Assembly (NCBI RefSeq): GCF_014191605.1
Contig: NZ_JACHWU010000004.1
Location: 186,001 to 250,000, forward strand
DNA: 64,000 nucleotides
Direction of reading: 5' to 3'
Origin: Prauserella isguenensis
GTDB taxonomy: Bacteria > Actinomycetota > Actinomycetes > Mycobacteriales > Pseudonocardiaceae
Shown here: positions 52,893-62,936 of the stretch, piece after piece
How the letters are laid out: each line of letters opens with the position of its first letter
Numbering within the stretch: position 1 is the stretch's first letter
Notes under the pieces: model-generated
What the model saw: only the letters and a program-made list of their open reading frames with translations
What the model was told of the DNA's origin: nothing
Database searches by the model: none
Position numbers and translations under genes: made by a program

Positions 52893-54047
52893 ATGGTCAA
52901 CGAACTGCGATCCGTCGGGATCGTCATGAACGGTGTCACGGGCCGGATGGGCTACCGCCAGCACCTCGTCCGGTCGATCCTGGCGATCCGTGAACAAGGC
53001 GGACTGTCCCTTCCGGACGGAACACTGCTGTGGCCGGAGCCGATCCTCGTCGGCAGGAGCGAGTCGAAACTCGCCGCCATCGCGAAGGAACACGGTCTCG
53101 ACCGGTGGACGACCGACCTCGACGAGGCGCTGCGCTCGGGCGCCGAGATCTACTTCGACGCACAGGTCACGAGCAGGCGCGCCGAGGGCGTGCGCAAGGC
53201 CGTCGACGCGGGCATGCACATCTACACCGAGAAGCCGATCGCCGAGGACACCGAGGGCGCACTCGAACTGGGCAGGCTGGCCGCCCGCGCCGGCGTGAAG
53301 GTCGGCGTCGTGCAGGACAAACTGTTCCTGCCCGGCCTGCGCAAACTGAAGCGCCTCGTCGACGGCGGGTTCTTCGGCGAGATCCTCTCCGTGCGCGGCG
53401 AGTTCGGCTACTGGGTATTCGAGGGCGACTGGCAGGAGGCCCAGCGCCCGTCGTGGAACTACCGGGCCGAGGACGGTGGCGGCATCATCGTCGACATGTT
53501 CTGCCACTGGCGCTACGTGCTGGAGGACATCATCGCGCCGGTGCGGTCGGTGCAGGCCCTCGCGGCCACGCACATCCCCAAGCGTGTGGACGAACAGGGC
53601 AGGACGTACGAGGCGACCGCCGACGACGCGGCGTACGGCATCTTCGAACTCGGCGGCGGGATCGTGGCGCAGCTGAACTCGTCGTGGACGACGCGGGTGT
53701 TCCGGGACGAGCTCGTCGAGTTCCAGGTCGACGGCACCGAGGGCAGCGCCGTGGCAGGCCTGCGGCGGTGCCGCGTGCAGCATCGGGCGATGACGCCGAA
53801 GCCGGTGTGGAACCCGGATCTGCCCGCCACGGAGGACTTCCGCGGCCAGTGGCAGGAGGTGCCGGACAACGGCGAGTTCGACAACGGCTTCAAGGTGCAA
53901 TGGGAGATGTTCCTGCGGCACGTCGCCGGCGACGAGCCGTTCCCGTGGGACTTCCTCGCCGGTGCGCGGGGGGTTCAGCTCGCCGAGCTGGGCCTGCGGT
54001 CGGCACGCGAAGGCCGCCGGGTGGAGATCCCGACGCTGTCGTTGTAG
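52893..54047 (+). CDS. Gfo/Idh/MocA family oxidoreductase
   Basis: NAD(P)-dependent dehydrogenase of 384 residues. The Rossmann start is GIVMNGVTGRMGYRQHLVRSI, and EKP at 113-115 carries the family catalytic Lys. It probably oxidises a sugar or cyclitol to a keto form, the likely substrate of the DUF993 and isomerase proteins encoded across the LacI gene. It follows the importer genes in the same direction. Confidence 0.88.
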   Translation: MVNELRSVGIVMNGVTGRMGYRQHLVRSILAIREQGGLSLPDGTLLWPEPILVGRSESKLAAIAKEHGLDRWTTDLDEALRSGAEIYFDAQVTSRRAEGVRKAVDAGMHIYTEKPIAEDTEGALELGRLAARAGVKVGVVQDKLFLPGLRKLKRLVDGGFFGEILSVRGEFGYWVFEGDWQEAQRPSWNYRAEDGGGIIVDMFCHWRYVLEDIIAPVRSVQALAATHIPKRVDEQGRTYEATADDAAYGIFELGGGIVAQLNSSWTTRVFRDELVEFQVDGTEGSAVAGLRRCRVQHRAMTPKPVWNPDLPATEDFRGQWQEVPDNGEFDNGFKVQWEMFLRHVAGDEPFPWDFLAGARGVQLAELGLRSAREGRRVEIPTLSL

Positions 54048-54071
54048 CGCCGGACGGGCAGACTGCGGGGT

Positions 54072-55022
54072 ATGCAACTCGTTTCACTCGACGACATCCG
54101 GACCGCGGCCGACCGTGTGCGTGGTCAGGTCCTGCGTACCCCGCTTCTGCCCGCGCTGTGGGCGGACGCGGACCGCCCGTTGTGGCTGAAGCCCGAGAAC
54201 CTTCAGGCGACCGGCGCCTTCAAGCTCCGCGGTGCCTCCAACGCGCTCGCGGCGCTGGACGAGCGCACCCGGGGGAAGGGTGTCGTCGCGTACTCGAGCG
54301 GTAACCACGCCCAGGCGGTGGCGCGCGCGGCGCAGTTGCTCGGCGTACCCGCGCACATCGTCATGGCCGACAGCACGCCGCAGGTGAAGATCGACGGCAC
54401 GCGGCGTTACGGCGCCGAGGTCGTGCTGGTGCCGGTCGCCGAACGGGAAACGACCGCCCATCGGCTGGTCGACGAGCTGGGGGCCGTGCTCGTGCCCCCG
54501 TTCGACCACCCCGACATCATCGCGGGTCAGGGGACGGCGGGTTTGGAGATCGCCGAGGACCTGCCGGACGTCGAGCTCGTGCTCGTGCCGGTCAGCGGAG
54601 GCGGACTCGCCTCGGGCATCGGGACGGCGGTGACGGCGCTGTGCCCGAACGCCACCGTGATCGGCGTCGAACCGGAGCTCGCCGCCGACACCGCCGACGG
54701 CCTGCGCGCCGGGCACATCGTCGAATGGCCCGTCGAGGACCGCGGCAGGACGATCGCCGACGGACTGCGCGCACAACCCTCCGAGCTGACGTTCGCGCAC
54801 CTGCAGACCGTCCTCGACGGCGTGGTCACCGTCTCCGACGACGAGATCGGTGAAGCCATGCGCGTCCTCGCCACGCGTAACCGGCTGGTCGCCGAGCCGT
54901 CAGGCGCGGTGCCGCTCGCCGCCTACCTCCACCGGTCGGGTGAGTTGCCGCGCGGTCGCACCGTCGTGGTGGTGTCCGGCGGCAACGTGGACCGCGCGAT
55001 GCTCGCCGACGTCCTAGGCTGA
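54072..55022 (+). CDS. Threonine/serine dehydratase
   Basis: Fold-type II PLP enzyme of 316 residues. The PLP Lys51 is in NLQATGAFKLRGASNAL, and the phosphate loop is VPVSGGGLASGIG. It lacks the C-terminal ACT-like regulatory domain of biosynthetic IlvA, so it is the short catabolic type, or an amino acid racemase/dehydratase relative. It follows the Gfo/Idh gene after 24 bases. Confidence 0.85.
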   Translation: MQLVSLDDIRTAADRVRGQVLRTPLLPALWADADRPLWLKPENLQATGAFKLRGASNALAALDERTRGKGVVAYSSGNHAQAVARAAQLLGVPAHIVMADSTPQVKIDGTRRYGAEVVLVPVAERETTAHRLVDELGAVLVPPFDHPDIIAGQGTAGLEIAEDLPDVELVLVPVSGGGLASGIGTAVTALCPNATVIGVEPELAADTADGLRAGHIVEWPVEDRGRTIADGLRAQPSELTFAHLQTVLDGVVTVSDDEIGEAMRVLATRNRLVAEPSGAVPLAAYLHRSGELPRGRTVVVVSGGNVDRAMLADVLG

Positions 55023-55063
55023 CGGGGAGCAGACCCAGCCGACGCGTGACGAAGGGGCCGACG

Positions 55064-55477
55064 ATGAGCGACGTGCTGTTCGGCGATGAACACGTCCAGA
55101 AGTACGAGGAGACCGACGGCGAGGTCGGCCACGTGTGGCAGGACGGCGTGCCGACGTTGATCCTGACGACCACCGGGCGCAAGACCGGCGAGCCGCGCAA
55201 GTTCGCGTTGATCTACCAGACGCACGGCGATGCGTACGTCGTCGTCGCGTCCAAGGGCGGCGCGCCCGATGATCCGGGCTGGTACAAGAACCTCGTCGCC
55301 CACCCGAACGTCAAGGTGCAGGTCGGTGCCGAGAAGTTCGACGCCGTGGCCCGCACCGCGAGCGCCGAGGAGAAGGCCGAGCTGTGGCCGATGATGGCCG
55401 CGGTGTGGCCCTCCTACGACGACTACAAGGTCAAGACCAGCCGCGACATCCCCGTGGTGCTACTCGACCCCGCCTGA
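55064..55477 (+). CDS. Deazaflavin (F420)-dependent nitroreductase-family protein
   Basis: Protein of 137 residues of the Ddn-like split-barrel family: [19 protein letters not shown] and [20 protein letters not shown] followed by HPNVKVQVG. These proteins use F420H2 or bind quinones at the membrane. The ATG is chosen since aagggg lies 7 bases upstream; an in-frame GTG 18 bases earlier is less likely. Confidence 0.9.
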   Translation: MSDVLFGDEHVQKYEETDGEVGHVWQDGVPTLILTTTGRKTGEPRKFALIYQTHGDAYVVVASKGGAPDDPGWYKNLVAHPNVKVQVGAEKFDAVARTASAEEKAELWPMMAAVWPSYDDYKVKTSRDIPVVLLDPA

Positions 55478-55573
55478 CCTGCGCAAACGCTCTGCCGGGC
55501 CGGTGGTGCGCCCGGCAGAGCGACCCACGTCACGCCCGCGGCCGGGGTGGGGGCGAGGTGGTGTGGTCCGGGG

Positions 55574-55579
55574 CATAAT
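55574..55579 (+). promoter_or_regulatory. Candidate -10 box for leaderless lpd mRNA
   Basis: cataat lies 7 bases before the lpd ATG, without a ribosome site between. Transcription would start at or beside the start codon. Confidence 0.45.
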
Positions 55580-55586
55580 CGCCGCC

Positions 55587-56987
55587 ATGAGCGAACACTT
55601 CGACGTTGTGGTCCTGGGTGCCGGTCCCGGCGGGTACACCGCCGCCGTCCGAGCGGCCCAGCTCGGGTACGACACCGCCGTCATCGAGGAGCGCTACTGG
55701 GGCGGTGTGTGCCTGAACGTGGGCTGCATCCCGTCGAAGGCGCTGCTGCGGAACGCGGAGCTGGCCCATCTGTTCACGTCCGAGGCCAAGACCTTCGGCA
55801 TCCAGACGACCGGCGATGTCACCTTCGACTACGGTGCGGCTTACCAGCGCAGCCGCAAGGTCGCCGACGGCCGCGTCAAAGGTATTCACTACCTGATGAA
55901 GAAGAACGCCATCGCCCAGTTCAACGGCCGCGGTTCGTTCACCGGCCCCAACTCGATCGACGTGCGGCGCGCGGACGGCGAGACCGACACGGTCACGTTC
56001 GACCACTGCATCATCGCTTCGGGCGCCAGCCCGAAGCTGCTGCCCGGCACGCAGCGCAGCCAGAACGTCGTCACCTACGAGGAGCAGATCCTCGCCGAGG
56101 AGCTGCCGGACAGCATCGTCGTCGCCGGCGCAGGCGCGATCGGCGTCGAGTTCGCATACGTGCTGCACAACTACGGCGTCAAGGTCACGATCGTCGAGTT
56201 CGCCGACCGCATGGTGCCCGCCGAGGACGAAGAGGTCTCGGCCGAGCTGGCGCGCCGGTATCGCAAGCTCGGCGTCGACGTGCTGACGTCGACGAAGGTC
56301 GAGTCCATTGAGGACAACGGCACGGGAGTGCGGGTGACCGTGTCGAAGGAGGGCCAGCAGCAGGTGCTCGAGGCCGACAAGGTGCTGCAGGCCATGGGCT
56401 TCGTACCGAACGTCGAGGGCTTCGGGCTCGAGAACGCCGGCGTGCGGCTGACCGAGCGTGGCGCGATCGACGTCGACGGCCGCGGCCGCACCAACGTGGG
56501 GCACATCTTCGCGATCGGTGACGTGACGGCGAAGCTGATGCTCGCCCACGCCGCCGAGTCGATGGCCATGATCGCCGCGGAGACCATCGCCGACGCCGAG
56601 ACGATGGAACTCGACTTCCGGATGATTCCCCGCGCGACCTATTGCCAGCCGCAGATCGCCTCCTTCGGGCTCACCGAGCAGGAGGCGCGCGACGCGGGCC
56701 ACGACGTGCAGGTGCAGAAGTTCCCGTTCACCGCGAACGGCAAGGCGCACGGCCTCGCCGAACCGGTCGGGTTCGTCAAGGTGATCGCCGACTCCGAGCA
56801 CGGCGAGTTCCTCGGCGCCCACCTGATCGGCCCGGAAGTCACCGAACTGCTGCCGGAACTGACGCTCGCGCAGCAGTGGGACCTGACGGTGCACGAGGTC
56901 GCCCGCAACGTGCACGCTCACCCGACGCTCGGCGAAGCCGTCAAGGAGGCCGTCCACGGCCTCGCGGGCCACATGATCAACATGTGA
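55587..56987 (+). CDS. lpdA: Dihydrolipoyl dehydrogenase
   Basis: Flavoprotein of 466 residues, the E3 of 2-oxoacid dehydrogenase complexes. FAD motif [10 protein letters not shown] near 11-20, redox disulfide Cys42/Cys47 ([13 protein letters not shown]), NAD motif [15 protein letters not shown], and C-terminal [16 protein letters not shown] with the catalytic His. Matches the mycobacterial Lpd type. A 21-bp repeat array begins 9 bases after its stop. Confidence 0.95.
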   Translation: MSEHFDVVVLGAGPGGYTAAVRAAQLGYDTAVIEERYWGGVCLNVGCIPSKALLRNAELAHLFTSEAKTFGIQTTGDVTFDYGAAYQRSRKVADGRVKGIHYLMKKNAIAQFNGRGSFTGPNSIDVRRADGETDTVTFDHCIIASGASPKLLPGTQRSQNVVTYEEQILAEELPDSIVVAGAGAIGVEFAYVLHNYGVKVTIVEFADRMVPAEDEEVSAELARRYRKLGVDVLTSTKVESIEDNGTGVRVTVSKEGQQQVLEADKVLQAMGFVPNVEGFGLENAGVRLTERGAIDVDGRGRTNVGHIFAIGDVTAKLMLAHAAESMAMIAAETIADAETMELDFRMIPRATYCQPQIASFGLTEQEARDAGHDVQVQKFPFTANGKAHGLAEPVGFVKVIADSEHGEFLGAHLIGPEVTELLPELTLAQQWDLTVHEVARNVHAHPTLGEAVKEAVHGLAGHMINM

Positions 56988-56995
56988 CCGGTGCC

Positions 56996-57100
56996 GTGTT
57001 GCACCCGCGGGGGGCCGTGTTGCGTTCCGGGGTGGCCGTGTTGCGGTTTCGGGGGACGGTGTTGCGGTTTCAGGAGACGGTGTTGCGTTCCGGGGAGCGA
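56996..57100 (+). repeat. Array of five 21-bp tandem repeats (GTGTTGC array, forward)
   Basis: GTGTTGC recurs exactly every 21 bases at 56996, 57017, 57038, 57059 and 57080. The rest of each unit is degenerate but G-rich, often gttccgggg or ggtttcggggg. The array starts just after the lpdA stop. The same unit occurs in inverse orientation at 59113-59259. Confidence 0.9.
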
Positions 57101-57162
57101 AGGTGCCCCGTCGCCGGCCGTCGCTTCTCGTCGGCGTGAGGTGCGGCTGCGTCCGGGAGTCG

Positions 57163-57603
57163 TCACCCGGCCACGCGGCGGACGGACGCGGGGTGGACCG
57201 CGATCCGCAACCAGTCCGCCGTGCGCATCTCGGCGAGCTGGGCGGCGCGTGCGGGGTCGTCGAGATCCCAGTACCGGGCGGCGAGACGTTCCAGCAGCGC
57301 GTGCGCACCTTCCGACTCGATCGTGACCGGGCCCGCCACCGACACCCAGTGTTCGGGCTCGCCCACCGGTGAGGCGACGACGATCGAGGCGCGCGGGTCC
57401 TGCCGCAGCCGTCGGACCTTGGGTGCGTCCGGGTCGGTGAACAGCTGGATCGTGCCGTCGTCGGCCGCCTCGAACCACAGCGGTCGGGGCTGCGGCGGGA
57501 GTGGTCCGGCCGCAACGGTGAAGAACCCCTGCAGTGGGCGCCGAAGGAATGCCAAGTCGTCGGCCGTCAAAGACGATGCGGGTGACGCGGTGTCCATGCT
57601 CAT
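57163..57603 (-). CDS. Pyridoxamine 5'-phosphate oxidase-family protein
   Basis: Split-barrel protein of 146 residues: LTADDLAFLRRPLQGFFTVA, QLFTDPDAPKVRRLRQDPRASIVV (cofactor-binding strand) and PEHWVSVAGPVTIE. It resembles FMN- or F420-binding PPOX proteins. Divergent from an AraC regulator with a spacer of 82 bases, so it is the likely regulated gene. Two in-frame ATGs 6 bases apart are possible. Confidence 0.85.
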   Translation of the reverse strand: MSMDTASPASSLTADDLAFLRRPLQGFFTVAAGPLPPQPRPLWFEAADDGTIQLFTDPDAPKVRRLRQDPRASIVVASPVGEPEHWVSVAGPVTIESEGAHALLERLAARYWDLDDPARAAQLAEMRTADWLRIAVHPASVRRVAG

Positions 57604-57685
57604 GTACCCCAGTGAAGCCCAGTCTCTCGGACGATCCCATAGGCAGAACGCCGAATCGCCTGTGTATTCGTCTACTGTCGGCAGG

Positions 57686-58609
57686 GTGGATGTCTTCGAC
57701 GATCTGATCCGCGGCGTGCGTGCACACGGATCGCTCTTCGGCAGCTCGGTCCTGACACCGCCGTGGTCGTTGCGGTTCGTCGACGGTGCACCGCTGACCT
57801 TGTGCACAGTGCTCGGCGGAGCGGGGTGGATCGTCCCGGACGGCGGGCGGCCGGTGCCGCTGCGTGATCGCGACACGGTCGTTGTCCGCGGTCCGGAGCC
57901 GTTCCGCTTCGTCGACGACGTCGACACCGGCGCCGAGCCGGTCGACTGCGGGCAGCAGTGTGCGGTCCCCGGCGAGGGCGGAACACGGCATCGCCGCGGG
58001 TGGCACGACACCGGCGAGGGCGGCGTGACGTTGATCGTCGGCGCCTACCCGGTACATGGCGAGATCAGCCGCATGCTGCTGGAAACACTGCCCGACGTGT
58101 TGCGTGTGGACGGTGGCGGTACCGGCGACGGTGTGCTGGACCACGTCGCGGACGAGGTGTCGATCGACCGGCCGGGCCAGCAGGTGGTCCTCGACCGGCT
58201 GCTCGACTGGATGTTGGTCTGCACGTTGCGTGAGTGGTTCGACCGGCCCGACACCGACCCGCCGGCGTGGTGGGCGGCGCAGCACGACCCGGTCGTCGGC
58301 GAGTCGTTGCGGTGGATACACGCAGAACCCGCGGCGCCGTGGACGGTCGCCGCGCTTGCCGAACGCGCCCGCGTCTCACGGTCCACCCTGGCCAAACGGT
58401 TCGCCGACATCATGGGCGAACCGCCGTTGGCGTATCTCATTCGCTGGCGGATGACGCTCGCCGCGGAGATGCTGGTCGAGCGCAGTTCGGCGACGATCGC
58501 CGACGTGGCGCACGCGGTCGGCTACTCCGATCCGTTCGGGTTCAGCGCGGCGTTCAAGCGGGTCCGCGGCGTCAACCCCAGCGATTTCCGCAGAGCGGCG
58601 ACCGGTTAG
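57686..58609 (+). CDS. AraC family transcriptional regulator (cupin type)
   Basis: Regulator of 307 residues: an N-terminal cupin-like sensor (PLTLCTVLGGAGWIVPDGG, LRDRDTVVVRGPEPFRF) and two C-terminal HTHs, WTVAALAERARVSRSTLAKRF and ATIADVAHAVGYSDPFGFSAAFKR. The GTG start gives MDVFDDLIRGVRAHG. Divergent from the PPOX gene, its probable target. Confidence 0.9.
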   Translation: MDVFDDLIRGVRAHGSLFGSSVLTPPWSLRFVDGAPLTLCTVLGGAGWIVPDGGRPVPLRDRDTVVVRGPEPFRFVDDVDTGAEPVDCGQQCAVPGEGGTRHRRGWHDTGEGGVTLIVGAYPVHGEISRMLLETLPDVLRVDGGGTGDGVLDHVADEVSIDRPGQQVVLDRLLDWMLVCTLREWFDRPDTDPPAWWAAQHDPVVGESLRWIHAEPAAPWTVAALAERARVSRSTLAKRFADIMGEPPLAYLIRWRMTLAAEMLVERSSATIADVAHAVGYSDPFGFSAAFKRVRGVNPSDFRRAATG

Positions 58610-58754
58610 CGCGGACGTACTCCCAGCCGGTGTTGCGGTCCTGTGCGCTCGCGAGCCGCAGCGCGCCGAGCCGCGAAACACGCCGGATGTGGCAGAGCGC
58701 TCCGGGGCTGTGGCCTTCCGTTGCGGGCCTCGATGGTCGGGATCAGGACGACGT

Positions 58755-59112
58755 GCCTCAGGACGTGCACGAGCCCAGAACCTCCGCTGGACGGAAAGCG
58801 GGCATTTCCGTCGTGCACGACTGGGACAGCCTCGCCCGGCAACCCGAGGCGGCGCTGGCCGGTGCAGCGAGTGGCGGATTCGCCGCCGCCGGGCACGGCC
58901 TGCGACGCTGGCGCCGATCGACAGCTCGCAGGCGTTCCTCGACCGGTACCGGCGCGTGCGCGGTCGCCGGTTCACAGCCGCTGAACAGGAGGTCGCGTGG
59001 GCGGCGAGCGTGTGGCAGGCCGCCCACCATGCTCGGTGGAAAGCCCTGCACGGTGCCGTTCCGGTGTGCGGTCACGAGCTTCGGCGTCACGCGGGTGACC
59101 GGTTGCGCCTGG
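58755..59112 (+). pseudogene. Frameshifted aminoglycoside/macrolide phosphotransferase-like pseudogene
   Basis: Parts of one protein lie in different frames. One frame gives AQNLRW, another GRKAGISVVHDWDSLARQPE followed by AALAGAASGGFAAAGHG, and the first again gives SSQAFLDRYRRVRGRRFTAA, then EQEVAWAASVWQAAHHARWKALHG. The HDWDSLA.QPEAALAG and AFL..Y...RGRRFTA.E..VAWAA patterns match a phosphotransferase (APH/choline kinase-like) family. At least two frame changes are needed, near 58780 and 58890. The 5' part is not recognisable; the 3' end runs into the 21-bp repeat array. Confidence 0.65.
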
Positions 59113-59259
59113 CGAACGCCTCGTGCAGAACACGCGTGCCCGAGTGCAGGACACGCGCCCGGAGATCTGCAACACGGTCCCTGGAGAACGCAACACGCGC
59201 CCGGGGATCTGCAACACGGGCCCCGGAGGGCGCAACACGGGCCCCGGGATCTGCAACAC
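59113..59259 (-). repeat. Array of seven 21-bp tandem repeats (GTGTTGC array, reverse)
   Basis: On the plus strand GCAACAC (or the variants gcagaacac, gcaggacac) ends at 59133, 59154, 59175, 59196, 59217, 59238 and 59259, always 21 bases apart. Read on the minus strand the units begin GTGTTGC and continue with agatcccgggg or gttctccaggg. It is the same family as the array after lpdA, inverted. The last 50 bases before the clpC ribosome site are free of it. Confidence 0.9.
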
Positions 59260-59360
59260 GCGGGGGCCGGAGGGTGCGGCGCGGACGGGCTGGTTGACAC
59301 CTCGGCTCTGTGGGTAGCCGTGCCGGGCAGATTGCGCCATCGGTTAGGAGGATGCTGTCG

Positions 59361-61955
<2,595 letters not shown>

Positions 61956-61975
61956 ACACCGGTTACGGTGACGGC

Positions 61976-62854
61976 GTGTCCCTCGCCGACGAGTACGCAG
62001 GCCTCTTCGAGGAGGCGCGTGGCCGACTGTTGGCCATCGCCTACCGCATGCTCGGCACCGTGGCCGATGCCGAGGACGCCGTCCAGGACACCTTCGTCCG
62101 CTGGTCGGGAGCCGCTCACGGCGAGGTCCGCGAACCGGTCGCCTGGCTGACGAGGGTGTTGACCAACGTGTGCCTGAACCGGCTCACGTCGGCCAGGGCC
62201 CGACGCGAGGAGTACGTGGGGCCCTGGCTGCCGGAGCCGGTCGTCACCGAACAGCCGCTGACGACCGTCGCCGAACGCGAGTCCGTGTCGATGGCGATGC
62301 TCCACATACTCGAACGGCTGACGCCGCCGGAGCGGGCGGTGTTCGTGCTGAGGGAGGCGTTCGGCCACGCGCACGCCGAGATCGCCGACAAGCTCGGCAT
62401 CACGGAGGCCTCCAGTCAGCAGCTGTACCGCAGGGCGCGCGGGCACGTGGCCGACGGCAGGGCCCGGTTCACCACCTCGGTCGACGAATGTCGGCGGATC
62501 ACCGAGCGCTTTCTGTTCGCGGCCCGCGGCGGTGATCAGGAGGCGTTGCGCAGCATGTTCGCCGACGACGTCGTCGCGTGGGCCGACGGCGGCGGCAAGG
62601 TGTCGGCCGCCCGGAACCCGGTGTCGGGCGCCGAGCGCGTGACGCGTTACCTGTCCTGGATGAGCAGGGACATCCCGGGCCTCGAAGTGGACGTGCTCGA
62701 GATCAACGGGATGCCGGGCCTGGTGGCGTCGGTCGACGGGGCGAACATGCTCGCCGTATCGCTGCACATCGTCGACGGTGCGATCGCGGACGTCTACCTC
62801 GTCGCCAACCCGGACAAGCTCACCCGGCTCGCCGCGCCGCGGTCTGGAGTGTGA
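61976..62854 (+). CDS. ECF41-type RNA polymerase sigma factor (SigJ-like)
   Basis: Sigma factor of 292 residues. Region 2 is YRMLGTVADAEDAVQDTFVRW, region 4 is LTPPERAVFVLREAFGHAHAEIADKLG. A C-terminal SnoaL-like domain of about 110 residues ends with NPDKL at 278-282, the hallmark of ECF41 factors, in which the C-terminal domain controls activity instead of an anti-sigma. ECF41 genes usually adjoin an oxidoreductase or carboxymuconolactone decarboxylase gene; here an FAD oxidoreductase follows. Confidence 0.9.
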   Translation: MSLADEYAGLFEEARGRLLAIAYRMLGTVADAEDAVQDTFVRWSGAAHGEVREPVAWLTRVLTNVCLNRLTSARARREEYVGPWLPEPVVTEQPLTTVAERESVSMAMLHILERLTPPERAVFVLREAFGHAHAEIADKLGITEASSQQLYRRARGHVADGRARFTTSVDECRRITERFLFAARGGDQEALRSMFADDVVAWADGGGKVSAARNPVSGAERVTRYLSWMSRDIPGLEVDVLEINGMPGLVASVDGANMLAVSLHIVDGAIADVYLVANPDKLTRLAAPRSGV

Positions 62855-62936
62855 CGCGCCCCACGGTGGCTCGCTGTCAGTTCTCGCACCGCTGTGCGGT
62901 TCATGAGGTGACGTCCTCGGTTGGAAGGAGTTCCTC

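Noticed and set aside
56996-59259. CRISPR array
   Set aside because: Units are 21 bases with only a 7-base constant core and no separate unique spacers; no cas genes in the window.
62855-62936. ECF41 consensus promoter before the FAD oxidoreductase
   Set aside because: tgtcag and cgtc are present but 31 bases apart, far from the spacing of about 16 expected for ECF41 promoters.
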